A program made the position numbers and the translations under genes. The notes below the pieces were generated by a model. That model was given only the letters and a program-made list of their open reading frames with translations. It had not been told where the DNA came from and did not search any database. Shown piece by piece: positions 16,449 to 23,457 of a stretch of DNA of 30,745 nt (positions within the stretch are counted from its first letter, which is position 1; every line of letters begins with the position of its first letter). Source of the stretch: DASTOB01 sp035720425 (GTDB taxonomy: Bacteria > Chloroflexota > Limnocylindria > Limnocylindrales > CSP1-4); contig DASTOB010000062.1 of assembly GCA_035720425.1 (NCBI GenBank), forward strand, positions 1 through 30,745, in the 5' to 3' direction.

Positions 16449-17195
16449 CTACGGCTCGGCCAGAGGATCGGGCATGTCTGGGACTTCGGGCGGGAACAGC
16501 AGCGTGCGCCGCCGGTACTGCCGCCGCAGGTATGCCTCGAGGATCCGCAGCCCCCGGTTGGCGAGGGTCGCGCTCACCTGGTCGCGCCGCCCCGCTGCCG
16601 AGGCGGGGTTGATAAGGTGATGGAGGAGAAAGCTCATCTCCTGCTCCGCCAGTTCCGTATAGCGACGGACGAAGCGCAGCTTCTCGAGGTCGACTCCCTG
16701 ATCCAGAATCGTGCGGGCCGCGGCAGCAGCCCCGGCATCCGCCTCGGTGTAGAGCGACCCGCCGTCGAACCGTTGCGGCTGGAGTACCCCCAGCTCCTCG
16801 AGCCTTGTCAAAGCCTCGACCGTCAGCCCCGCCCTGCGCGCTACCTCGGCGCGTTCCAGTGAAGGCTCCTCTCCGTCGAGGCTGAGGAACTCGGTGAGCA
16901 CCGCGACCGCGCGCTCGGTCGCTGCGGGGCTCGGCGGCACGCCCATCCGCTCCATCCCCTCGAGCTGCTCCCGGATCTGCGCGAGCGGGATGTGGGCCTG
17001 CTGGAACGCCTTGATGGCGCGGAGCCGGACGAGGTGCCGCTCGTCGAAGTAGGCCACCCGGGCGTTGATCTTTTCGGTCGGCGGCAGGAGCCCCTCACGC
17101 AGATAGAAGTGGATCGTCTCCCGGCTGACGCCGGCCGCCCGTGCCAGCTCGCCGATCCGCATGCGAGTGCCTTGTTGTGGAGTACCACTATGCAT
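16449..17195 (-). CDS. MerR-family transcriptional regulator
   Basis: A 248-aa DNA-binding regulator. MRIGELARAAGVSRETIHFY begins a standard MerR winged helix, followed by the usual dimerisation coiled coil (about 60-110). A second, weaker HTH-like segment with MerR-type spacing (RAGLTVEALTRLEELGVLQP, then YTEAD) occupies about 130-170, then a helical tail. No metal-binding cysteine cluster is visible, so an organic ligand is more likely. The ATG at 17195 lies 6 nt after TATAGT, suggesting a leaderless message; the ATG at 17162, which gives the canonical MRIGE start with AAGG upstream, is an alternative. It heads the operon with the phosphotransferase-like enzyme and cupredoxin and probably regulates it. 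Confidence 0.88.
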   Translation of the reverse strand: MHSGTPQQGTRMRIGELARAAGVSRETIHFYLREGLLPPTEKINARVAYFDERHLVRLRAIKAFQQAHIPLAQIREQLEGMERMGVPPSPAATERAVAVLTEFLSLDGEEPSLERAEVARRAGLTVEALTRLEELGVLQPQRFDGGSLYTEADAGAAAAARTILDQGVDLEKLRFVRRYTELAEQEMSFLLHHLINPASAAGRRDQVSATLANRGLRILEAYLRRQYRRRTLLFPPEVPDMPDPLAEP

Positions 17196-17198
17196 AGT
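17187..17198. promoter_or_regulatory. 12-bp perfect palindrome over the MerR start
   Basis: ACTATGCATAGT is a perfect palindrome lying across the proposed transcription start of the MerR operon, in an AT-rich island. Outer AGT (17181-17183 region) and ACT (17202-17204 region) extend the symmetry. A likely autoregulatory operator. Confidence 0.55.
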
Positions 17199-17201
17199 CA
17201 C

Positions 17202-17207
17202 ACTATA
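17202..17207 (-). promoter_or_regulatory. -10 element TATAGT of the MerR operon
   Basis: Read on the minus strand TATAGT is followed by 6 nt and ATG at 17195. The overlapping TATATA offers an alternative -10. Confidence 0.5.
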
Positions 17208-17406
17208 TACATGGCAGCTAGGCGACGTGTCAATGGTTTGTGGCAGTCAGCCGGGCATGCGGCCACGGCGATCGGGCTACAGGGCGCGATACGCGGATGG
17301 ACTCCTCATCCGCACGACGCAGCGAAGGAGCAAGGTCCTCCACGCGCCGCCCGTCGGCGGGACCGGTCGAGGGATCGTCCCGAGCGGGTGCCTGAAACGC
17401 GTCCGG

Positions 17407-18036
17407 TCAGGTTCGCTGGACGGACTTCATTCCATCCACGTCCCGCGACGATGGCGCCAGCGTGGCCGTCTCGACAAGTGCCCGGACACCCGCGCCGATG
17501 TCGTCGGCGGTCATGGTGCGGTCGAAGAGGGCGGCCAACAGCACCCGCCGGATCGCCTGGGCCAGAACGATCAGCTCCGACTCCTCGAGTCTCGGCGCCA
17601 CCTGCCGGAGGGCTTCCAGGAAGTTGTCCAGCCCAGTCTGCATGCTCGCCTCGAGGACCGGCCAGAACGTCTCGCTGCCAAGCTCGACGGCCGCCTGCGC
17701 CGCCGGCCGTACGAACAGGCAGGTGCGCGCGCAGAACTCGGCATAGATGTCGAGGAACGCCCGCGGATCATCGGCCTTCAGGCCGAACGAGCCTTTGAGA
17801 AAGTCGGAGCAGAAGCGGTCGAGCGCGTCTTGCGTCAACGGATGCAACAGCAGGTCGCGCTTCGTCGCGAAGTAGTGATACAGGCCCCCGACGCTCATGT
17901 AGGCTGCGCGCGCCGCGTCGCGCATCGTGACTCGGCGTGCGCCGCGCTCGAGGATGAGCGGCGCGACCGCATCGAAGATCTCCCGCTGCCGGAGCAGCCG
18001 GTCTTCATGTGGGCGACCGGGTTTTCCGAACGCCAC
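17407..18036 (-). CDS. TetR-family transcriptional regulator
   Basis: A 209-aa repressor-type regulator. Residues about 15-62 are the TetR HTH: REIFDAVAPLILERGARRVT, MRDAARAAYMSVGGLYHYFA, then TKRDLL. The rest is an alpha-helical ligand/dimer domain (FVRPAAQAAVELGSETFWPV and following). GTG 18036 has GGAGGAGG just upstream. It is divergent from an alpha/beta hydrolase with only 68 bp between them, and that gap contains a perfect inverted repeat, so it probably represses the hydrolase and itself. The inducing ligand is unknown and may be a hydrolase substrate. Confidence 0.9.
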   Translation of the reverse strand: MAFGKPGRPHEDRLLRQREIFDAVAPLILERGARRVTMRDAARAAYMSVGGLYHYFATKRDLLLHPLTQDALDRFCSDFLKGSFGLKADDPRAFLDIYAEFCARTCLFVRPAAQAAVELGSETFWPVLEASMQTGLDNFLEALRQVAPRLEESELIVLAQAIRRVLLAALFDRTMTADDIGAGVRALVETATLAPSSRDVDGMKSVQRT

Positions 18037-18075
18037 GGGTCCCTCCTCCGATCAAATGGCGCGGGCTCTTCCCAA

Positions 18076-18094
18076 CTTGCGACGGTCTCGCAAG
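18076..18094. promoter_or_regulatory. Candidate TetR operator, 7-5-7 inverted repeat
   Basis: CTTGCGA (18076-18082) and TCGCAAG (18088-18094) form a perfect inverted repeat with a 5-bp spacer. The right arm overlaps the AAGGA ribosome site of the hydrolase, so bound repressor would block its expression. Confidence 0.65.
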
Positions 18095-18104
18095 GATACG
18101 GGCG

Positions 18105-19085
18105 ATGTACAAGGACGCTGTCGCCCGATATGTCGAAGCGGAGCGACAGTACTTCGTCCTCGAAGGGGTCGCGCCAGCGGAGCGCTACCTCAACCTCGAC
18201 CGCCCTCATCTGCGGGTGCGCGTCCTCGAGCTCGGCGCGGGTGAACCCGTGTTGTTCGTCCACGGCGGCGGCGGAAGCGCGGCCCAGTGGGCGCCGCTGC
18301 TGGCCCGGATCCATGGTCGGCGCCTGCTCGCGGTCGATCGGCCCGGGTGCGGCCTTACGTCGGCCTTCGACAACCGCGGCGTCGATCTGCGGGCGCACGC
18401 CGTCGACTTCCTGTCCGGCGTACTCGACGCCCTGGCGATCGAGGCGGTCGACGTCGTCGCAAATTCGATGGGTGCCACCTGGTCCGTCTGGCTGACGCTC
18501 GAACGCACCGACCGAGTACGCTCGCTCGCCTTCCTCGGCTCGCCTGCGCTCATCGCGGGCTCCGGCGCGCCACTGCCGTACCGACTCCTCGGCGTGCCCG
18601 TGTTGAACCGCCTGATGTACGCGATGGAGCCACCGAGCGATGCCCACGGCCGGAAGACCTTCACGCGGATCGGCCATGACCCGGCAACGCTGCCGGACGA
18701 GGCAACGACGCTCCAGGGTCGGACCGAGGCGCTTCCAACGTATCGCGCCCATTGGCTGAGCCTCATGGAGAACATCTTCCCCGGCGCACGGCAGGCGGTG
18801 CACCTGACGCTCGAGGAGCTCAGGCAGGTGAAACAGCCTGTCCGATTCATATGGGGCGAGCGCGATCCGTTCGGTCCGCCGAGCGCCGGCGAAGCCGCAT
18901 GTCGAGTCATGCCGAACGCCTCGCTGATGACGGTGGCCGCGGGACACCTCCCGTGGGTTGATGAGCCTGATCAGTGCGCCGGCGTCGTTCAGGAGCTCCT
19001 TGACCATCAAGCGAGCTTGCCCGCCGTGGCAGCCGCCCCAAGGGCGCTGCGCAACCCCTCATCGGTTGCCGAACTTCCTGCCTGA
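18105..19085 (+). CDS. Alpha/beta-fold hydrolase
   Basis: A 326-aa hydrolase. The oxyanion region is FVHGGGGSAAQW (about 52-62). The nucleophile elbow is VANSMGATW with Ser121, the acid is Asp in IWGERDPFG, and the histidine is in AAGHLPWVDEP, so the catalytic triad is complete. A cap domain lies between about 150 and 240. No signal peptide, so it acts in the cytoplasm. Family members include esterases, C-C bond hydrolases and haloperoxidase-like enzymes; the substrate cannot be told from sequence. ATG 18105 follows AAGGA by 8 nt. The divergent TetR gene and shared operator suggest induction by a small molecule. Confidence 0.88.
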   Translation: MYKDAVARYVEAERQYFVLEGVAPAERYLNLDRPHLRVRVLELGAGEPVLFVHGGGGSAAQWAPLLARIHGRRLLAVDRPGCGLTSAFDNRGVDLRAHAVDFLSGVLDALAIEAVDVVANSMGATWSVWLTLERTDRVRSLAFLGSPALIAGSGAPLPYRLLGVPVLNRLMYAMEPPSDAHGRKTFTRIGHDPATLPDEATTLQGRTEALPTYRAHWLSLMENIFPGARQAVHLTLEELRQVKQPVRFIWGERDPFGPPSAGEAACRVMPNASLMTVAAGHLPWVDEPDQCAGVVQELLDHQASLPAVAAAPRALRNPSSVAELPA

Positions 19086-19169
19086 GCGATCGGCGCGGCG
19101 CCCAAGGCTGACGACCGTGAAAGCCGTGCGTGCGGGGACGGCGGCGGAGCTGGCGTCCCCGGCAGTGTC

Positions 19170-19216
19170 TGAGTTCACCACATCCTAGACAGCTGTCTCG
19201 GGACATCGTGGACACC
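19170..19216 (+). repeat. Left end of IS: two tandem ~23-bp terminal modules
   Basis: The outer copy (19170-19193, 24 bp, TGAGT...ACATC...GACA) and inner copy (19194-19216) are related to each other and, inverted, to the right end. They are probably transposase binding sites. Confidence 0.6.
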
Positions 19217-19236
19217 TTCACAGGAGGGTGTCCGGG

Positions 19237-20424
19237 ATGGGGCTGGAGCGGTACGTCGTCGACGCGGTCGTCCTCGAGGGCCGGAGCCCGTCGGAGATCG
19301 CGAGGCTCCACGGGATCTCGCGGAGCTGGCTGTACCAGCTTCTCGCCAGGTATCGAGAGGGCGGCTACGCGGCTCTCCAGCCCCGGTCGCGACGGCCCCG
19401 CTCCTGCTCGCACGCGACGCGGCCCGAGGTCGAGGCCGCGATCGTCACCCTCCGGGCTGAGCTCGCCGCCGCCGGCCACGATGCCGGCCCGGCCACGATC
19501 GCCCACCACCTCGGCCGCCGGTTCGAGGGAGCTCCCTCGCCGGCCACCGTCTGGCGGATCCTCCGGCGCCGCGACCTGATCACGCCCCAGCCGCACAAGC
19601 GGCCGCGGTCCTCGTTCGTCCGCTTCGAGGCCGCCCTGCCGAACGAGCTCTGGCAGTCGGACTTCACGCACTGGCGGCTCGCGGATGGCACCGAGGTCGA
19701 GATCATCAGCTGGCTCGATGACCACTCGCGGTACCTGCTCGGCTGCACCGCGTGCCGGCGGGTCGCCGGCGACGACGTGGTCGCGACGTTCACCGCGGCA
19801 GGCAATGCGCATGGCTGGCCCGCCGCCACGCTCACCGACAACGCGGCGGTCTACACGTCGCGCTTCACCGGCGGCCGCAACGGCTTCGAGTATCTGCTCG
19901 CCTGGCTCGGGATCCGCCAGAAGCACGGGCTGCCGGGCCATCCGCAGACCCAGGGCAAGGTCGATCGCTTCCAGCAGACCTTGAAGCGCTGGCTCGAACA
20001 CCAGCCGGCCGCGCACACCGTCGCCGAACTGCAGACCCAGCTCGACACGTTCCGCTCCCGCTACAACGAGGAGCGGCCCCACCGCGCGATCGGGCGCGGG
20101 ACGCCAGCGGCAGCCTATGCTGCCCAGCCCAGGGTCCATCCCGCCGGCCGCGGCGCACCCGGCCACTTTCGGCTGCGGTACGACACCACCGACAAGAAGG
20201 GCGCGATCACCCTCCGCCGAGGCGGCCGGATGCATCACCTGCGGATCGGCGCGGTTCACGCCGGCAGACGGGTGCTGGCCATCGTCGACGAGCACGAGGT
20301 CACGGTCGTCGCCCTCGACACCGGCGAGCTCCTCTCAACGCACCGGATCGAGCCCGACCGGGGGTACTGGCGGAACACACAGCGAGACCCCGGCCGATGG
20401 CCGGGGTCTCAAGCGACCGGCTGA
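19237..20424 (+). CDS. IS481-family DDE transposase
   Basis: A 395-aa transposase. Residues 1-60 are an HTH (RSPSEIARLHGISRSWLYQL). A second HTH-like linker lies at about 65-120. The rve/RNase H core covers about 135-300 with Asp142 in WQSDFTHW and Asp201 in TDNAAVYTS. The third acidic residue is in QGKVDRFQQTL, where Asp243 replaces the usual Glu. A ~70-residue C-terminal beta domain follows (KKGAITLRRGGRMHHLRIG). I chose ATG 19237 because AGGAGG ends 9 nt upstream; a GTG at 19228 lies too close to that site. The gene is intact, so the element may be recent, but the Asp243 change could reduce activity. Confidence 0.9.
   Translation: MGLERYVVDAVVLEGRSPSEIARLHGISRSWLYQLLARYREGGYAALQPRSRRPRSCSHATRPEVEAAIVTLRAELAAAGHDAGPATIAHHLGRRFEGAPSPATVWRILRRRDLITPQPHKRPRSSFVRFEAALPNELWQSDFTHWRLADGTEVEIISWLDDHSRYLLGCTACRRVAGDDVVATFTAAGNAHGWPAATLTDNAAVYTSRFTGGRNGFEYLLAWLGIRQKHGLPGHPQTQGKVDRFQQTLKRWLEHQPAAHTVAELQTQLDTFRSRYNEERPHRAIGRGTPAAAYAAQPRVHPAGRGAPGHFRLRYDTTDKKGAITLRRGGRMHHLRIGAVHAGRRVLAIVDEHEVTVVALDTGELLSTHRIEPDRGYWRNTQRDPGRWPGSQATG
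20384..20410. terminator. 12-bp perfect-stem hairpin at the end of the transposase gene
   Basis: GAGACCCCGGCC (20384-20395) and GGCCGGGGTCTC (20399-20410) pair perfectly around GAT. It lies inside the last codons of the transposase and probably ends IS transcription or blocks read-through into it. Confidence 0.6.
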
Positions 20425-20426
20425 TC

Positions 20427-20472
20427 ACTGTCGCCGATGTCTCGACTCAGGTGTCACCGATGTCGCGACTCA
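20427..20472 (+). repeat. Right end of IS: two tandem 23-bp terminal modules
   Basis: Copies at 20427-20449 and 20450-20472 agree at 19 of 23 positions and share GATGTC and CGACTCA. The outer copy is the inverse of the left inner end. Confidence 0.7.
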
Positions 20473-20477
20473 TCACA

Positions 20478-20553
20478 TGGCGTCCCCGGCAGGATTCGAA
20501 CCTGCGGCCTTGCGCTTAGAAGGCGCCTGCTCTGTCCACTGAGCTACGGGGAC
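20478..20553 (-). tRNA. tRNA-Arg (anticodon TCT)
   Basis: On the minus strand a 76-nt cloverleaf reads GTCCCCG...CGGGGAC (acceptor), a GCTC/GAGC D-stem, the anticodon loop CTTCTAA giving TCT, and the T-arm GCAGG-TTCGAAT-CCTGC, followed by discriminator G and an encoded CCA. The anticodon stem has one terminal G-A mismatch. It decodes AGA/AGG arginine codons, which are rare in this GC-rich genome. Confidence 0.95.
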
Positions 20554-20560
20554 GGGACGC

Positions 20561-20596
20561 CGGCCCGCCGCGTCGACTGAGCGGCACGGCGGGCCG
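20561..20596. promoter_or_regulatory. 10-bp perfect inverted repeat upstream of tRNA-Arg
   Basis: CGGCCCGCCG and CGGCGGGCCG pair perfectly across a 16-nt loop, 8 nt from the tRNA 5' end. It may terminate upstream transcription or be part of the tRNA leader. Confidence 0.4.
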
Positions 20597-20990
20597 CTTC
20601 GCGAGCCCGGGTGGCCTCTTCGCCGGTTTGATCCGGTCGGTGGGGACGGGCCCGCACCGCCGCCGACGATCGCGGAGCCGGCAGGGACCGCCTCCGCGTC
20701 GATCGGCCGCGCGCGGTTCCGCACACAGCCTTCGGGCTCGCACGTAGCGTACCCCGATCGACTTTGACTCGGACAGGGCCGATCGGCACGGGCTGACTTC
20801 GGGAACGCGGTCGCGCCCGGGCCGCGTCCGGGCCGCGTCCGGGGCCGGCACCTTGCCAGATTCGCGCACCGTGACTGTTAGGCCATGCTGCGATGGTCGC
20901 CGGCGGGGACAAGGCGGCCGAATTAGCCGCTCACGACTAAGTGGACACCGTCGCGACGTCGATCAACGGCCAACAGATGACCTAACGGTC

Positions 20991-21113
20991 GCCCCGCGAG
21001 AGATTGGCAGTCTGCGGCCCCTGGGCGCGGAGCCCCGCGAGAGATTGGCAGTCTGCGGCCCCTGGGCGCGGAGCCCCGCGAGGAATTGGCAGCCTGCGGC
21101 CCCTGGACGCGGA
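20991..21113. repeat. Three tandem 41-bp repeats
   Basis: Units begin at 20991, 21032 and 21073; the first two are identical and the third differs at about four positions. A decayed fourth unit starts at 21114. Each contains ATTGGCAG and CTGCGGCCCCTG. Because 41 is not a multiple of three and no protein runs through it, this is a non-coding minisatellite or multi-site regulatory array. Confidence 0.85.
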
Positions 21114-21236
21114 GCCCCGCAGGAACTTGGCGATCCGAGCCCCGCGGCGCCTGCGCCGGTTCGGCCCCCCCGAGCACCCAGCAGACTACGGCCCGGTGCG
21201 ACGGCGGCGCCGCGATTCCGCCGAGAATCCGCGTGC

Positions 21237-21242
21237 TATGCT
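21237..21242 (+). promoter_or_regulatory. -10 element TATGCT for the DNA methyltransferase
   Basis: TATGCT would start a transcript near 21249, giving a ~30-nt leader that includes GAGGAG before the ATG at 21279. Confidence 0.4.
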
Positions 21243-21278
21243 CCGCGGCCCAATCGGACGAGGAGCCCACCGCCGCCG

Positions 21279-22700
21279 ATGACGAGCCCGCAGCCACGGC
21301 CGACCCAGCTCGCACTCGAGCTCGACGCCCTCCCGTCGGCGCTCCCCGCCACGCTTCCGGCGGCGCTTCCGGCCCTTGCGATCGCGCCGGAGTGGAAGGA
21401 TCAGCAGCGCCTGTGGGGGCATCCGTTCCACCCCATGTGCTCGTACCTCGCGAGCTTCCCCGCCGCCCTCGCCCATGCGTTCATCGCCCGCTACTCTCGG
21501 CCCGGCGATGTCGTCCTCGACCCGTTCTCGGGCCGGGGCACGACGCCGCTCCAGGCGTCCGCGGAGGGTCGGATCGGCGTCGGCAACGACCTCAACCCGT
21601 TCGCCCACCTGCTCACCGCGGCCAAGGTGGAACCGGCCGGCCGCGCCGAGGCCGTCACCCGCCTGGCGGCCCTGCGACTCCGATGGCACGCGGACGCCAC
21701 TGGCTGGCTCGCCCTCGCGGAGCACGTGTCACGCAACCCGGGCCAGGACGGAACCCGCGTCCCCGCCGCCGGTTCGGGCAGCGGCCCGGACGCCGTGGTC
21801 GAACCCGTTCCGGTCGAGGTCGCCCTCGCGTTCCACCCTCGCACGCTCGCCCAGCTGCTGTTCGTCCGCGCGAACCTTCGGCTCCACGACCGCGTCGACC
21901 GCTTCCTCGCCGCAGCCCTGACCGGCATCCTCCACGGCAAGAGCGCGAGCTACCTCTCGGAGCTCATGCCGAACACGTTCAGCATGGCCCCGCGCTACGT
22001 CCGCGAGTTCGCGGCGAGGACCGAGTTCAGCTCGCCGGAGCGGGACGTGTTCGACGGGCTCTCGAAGAAGCTGGACCGCCTGTTCCGTCAGCCGCCTCCG
22101 ACCACGGCGGGCATCGCACTCCTCGGCGACGCGCGGGATGCCGCCGCTCGGGCGAGATCGGCCCTCCGTGCCCACGGCCTCCCGGATCGGGCCCGCCTCG
22201 TCGTCACGAGTCCGCCCTACCTGCGGGTCGTCAAGTACGGCTACTACAACTGGCTCCGGACGTGGTTCCTGGGCTTCGACGCCCGGGCGATCGACGCTGC
22301 CCTCGACGACGCCCACCACCGCGGCCCGTACCTCGTCTTCCTCCGCGAGGTGCTCGCGGACCTGCGGACGGCCCTGACCGACGACGGGGTCGTCGTGCTC
22401 GTCATCGGCGACGTCGAGACCGACCGCGGCCGACGCATCAGCGGCGGCGTCGGCCTCGCCGAGCGCGTGTGGGAGGAAGCCGCCGATCCGGAGGGTTACC
22501 GGCTCGCGGGCATCGCCGTCGACGACGTCCACGCGCACCGCAAGATGACCAAGCTGTGGGGCAGCGAAGCCGGGCGGGCGACGCAGGTCGATCGGATCCT
22601 CGTCCTCGGGGCGACCGAGGCGGGCAGGCGTCGGGCGGTCTCCGGGGCGGCGCTGCCGATCGACTGGCAGTGGCCGCCGCGCGGGCTGCGCGCGCTGTGA
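21279..22700 (+). CDS. DNA N4-cytosine/N6-adenine methyltransferase, no restriction partner
   Basis: A 473-aa DNA methylase. The SAM-binding motif is DPFSGRGTTPLQA (81-93) and the catalytic motif is TSPPYLRVVKYGYYNW (about 310-325). The SAM motif precedes the catalytic motif, as in alpha/gamma-type amino-methyltransferases. TSPPY is more usual for N4-cytosine enzymes, so m4C is the first guess. The ~200 residues between the motifs, including NTFSMAPRYVREF, probably carry target recognition. A short LPA tetrapeptide repeat lies at about 19-34. The ATG at 21279 follows GAGGAG at a rather long distance. No endonuclease gene lies in this window, so it looks like an orphan epigenetic methylase. 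Confidence 0.87.
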   Translation: MTSPQPRPTQLALELDALPSALPATLPAALPALAIAPEWKDQQRLWGHPFHPMCSYLASFPAALAHAFIARYSRPGDVVLDPFSGRGTTPLQASAEGRIGVGNDLNPFAHLLTAAKVEPAGRAEAVTRLAALRLRWHADATGWLALAEHVSRNPGQDGTRVPAAGSGSGPDAVVEPVPVEVALAFHPRTLAQLLFVRANLRLHDRVDRFLAAALTGILHGKSASYLSELMPNTFSMAPRYVREFAARTEFSSPERDVFDGLSKKLDRLFRQPPPTTAGIALLGDARDAAARARSALRAHGLPDRARLVVTSPPYLRVVKYGYYNWLRTWFLGFDARAIDAALDDAHHRGPYLVFLREVLADLRTALTDDGVVVLVIGDVETDRGRRISGGVGLAERVWEEAADPEGYRLAGIAVDDVHAHRKMTKLWGSEAGRATQVDRILVLGATEAGRRRAVSGAALPIDWQWPPRGLRAL

Positions 22701-22708
22701 CCGAACCC

Positions 22709-22714
22709 TAGAAT
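22709..22714 (+). promoter_or_regulatory. -10 element TAGAAT, leaderless start
   Basis: TAGAAT lies exactly 6 nt before ATG at 22721; no Shine-Dalgarno sequence is present. The gene is transcribed separately from the methyltransferase that ends 20 nt upstream. Confidence 0.6.
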
Positions 22715-22720
22715 TCGGCC

Positions 22721-22948
22721 ATGAAGCAGATGTACCACTCGTCGGACCTCGCGTCGATGGATCCGCTCGTGCTCATGAAGAACCTCGACCACGTCCGGAT
22801 GACGAGCCGGCGCCTGTCGTACATCCTCCAGCAGCAGGTCCACCTCTACGCACCCGAGGCGAACCAGCTGCGCGAGCAGATCGACCGATACGTCGACGCC
22901 GAGCGCCAGATCGAGGGCGAGATGGCCCGGCGGCGGATTCGCGCCTGA
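22721..22948 (+). CDS. Hypothetical 75-aa helical protein
   Basis: A small protein of unknown function, predicted almost wholly alpha-helical (LVLMKNLDHVRMTSRRLSYI, then EANQLREQIDRYVDAERQIE), possibly a short coiled coil. It has no membrane segment and its codon use matches neighbouring genes. The start is well defined by the TAGAAT promoter 6 nt upstream. It faces a convergent gene, also unknown, across a bidirectional hairpin. Confidence 0.75.
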   Translation: MKQMYHSSDLASMDPLVLMKNLDHVRMTSRRLSYILQQQVHLYAPEANQLREQIDRYVDAERQIEGEMARRRIRA

Positions 22949-22994
22949 CGCGGCGCATCCCTTCCGGAACGCGGCGCCAGCGCGGCCGAATCGA

Positions 22995-23024
22995 AACGCC
23001 CCCGCCGGTTCCGGCGAGGGCGTT
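22995..23024. terminator. Hairpin between convergent small genes
   Basis: AACGCCC... and ...GGGCGTT pair over about 13 bp with one mismatch around a GGTTCC tip. On the minus strand it is followed by TTTCGATT, so it best serves the minus-strand gene; it may stop both. Confidence 0.6.
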
Positions 23025-23070
23025 CAGGACCCGTCGATGAGCGACGGAAGAAGGACGCGAGCCCCCGGGC

Positions 23071-23457
23071 TCAGGCGCCGGCCGTGGCCGGCGAGAATCG
23101 GACCTCCTTCGGAGCGGGCTGGTCGGTCGGTGCGTCGGCCTCGGCGGCATCGGCCGCGACCGTCGCCGCCATGGCGGCTCGGACCTGGGCGGCGGTGGGA
23201 CGCCCGCGGCGCTCGTGATCCTCGGCCACGACACGTCCGACGAGCTCCGCGAGCGCCGGCAGCTCGAACAGGCTGAAGCCGATTCCCTCGGCACTCAGCT
23301 CGTCGCTCCCCCAGCCCCGGAACAGTCCGCGACCGGCGACGGCACACATCTCGTCATACAGCTCCGGCCAGCCGACCCTCCGGCGTCGGTAGCAGAAGCG
23401 AACGAACTCGATCGCCTCGGGCGAAGGCGCACGCTCGGTGGCAGTGCGCGAATCCAT
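23071..23457 (-). CDS. Hypothetical 128-aa protein
   Basis: A soluble protein of unknown function. Residues about 12-80 look folded (PEAIEFVRFCYRRRRVGWPE, LYDEMCAVAGRGLFRGWG, FELPALAELVGRVV). The last ~45 residues are alanine- and acid-rich and probably disordered. ATG 23457 has GAGGAGGG about 10 nt upstream; an earlier start at 23496 would add a glycine-rich tail of low quality. No known domain recognised. Convergent with the 75-aa gene. Confidence 0.65.
   Translation of the reverse strand: MDSRTATERAPSPEAIEFVRFCYRRRRVGWPELYDEMCAVAGRGLFRGWGSDELSAEGIGFSLFELPALAELVGRVVAEDHERRGRPTAAQVRAAMAATVAADAAEADAPTDQPAPKEVRFSPATAGA

Larger units (their letters stand above)
19170..20472 (+). mobile_element. 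IS481-like insertion sequence (about 1.3 kb)
   Basis: One DDE transposase flanked by related ends. The inner left end (19194-19216) matches the outer right end (20450-20472, reversed) at 18 of 23 positions, sharing GACATCG and GACACC. Each end holds a second copy in tandem: 19170-19193 (weaker) and 20427-20449. The true left boundary is either 19170 or 19194. I see no convincing target duplication. The right end stops 5 bp before the 3' end of tRNA-Arg. Confidence 0.78.
20554..21278. other. 725-bp region without a supported gene
   Basis: No open frame here has recognisable protein character. It holds a 10-bp perfect inverted repeat (CGGCCCGCCG 20561-20570, CGGCGGGCCG 20587-20596) just upstream of the tRNA, a GTGGACACC-bearing segment at 20935-20949 resembling the IS end, the 41-bp tandem repeats at 20991-21113, and a -10-like TATGCT at 21237 for the methyltransferase. 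Confidence 0.6.

Noticed and set aside
19161..20480. Target-site duplication flanking the IS
   Set aside because: Bases flanking either candidate left tip do not repeat after the right end beyond about 2 nt.
20991..21113. CRISPR array
   Set aside because: The 41-bp units abut with no spacers and no cas genes are present.
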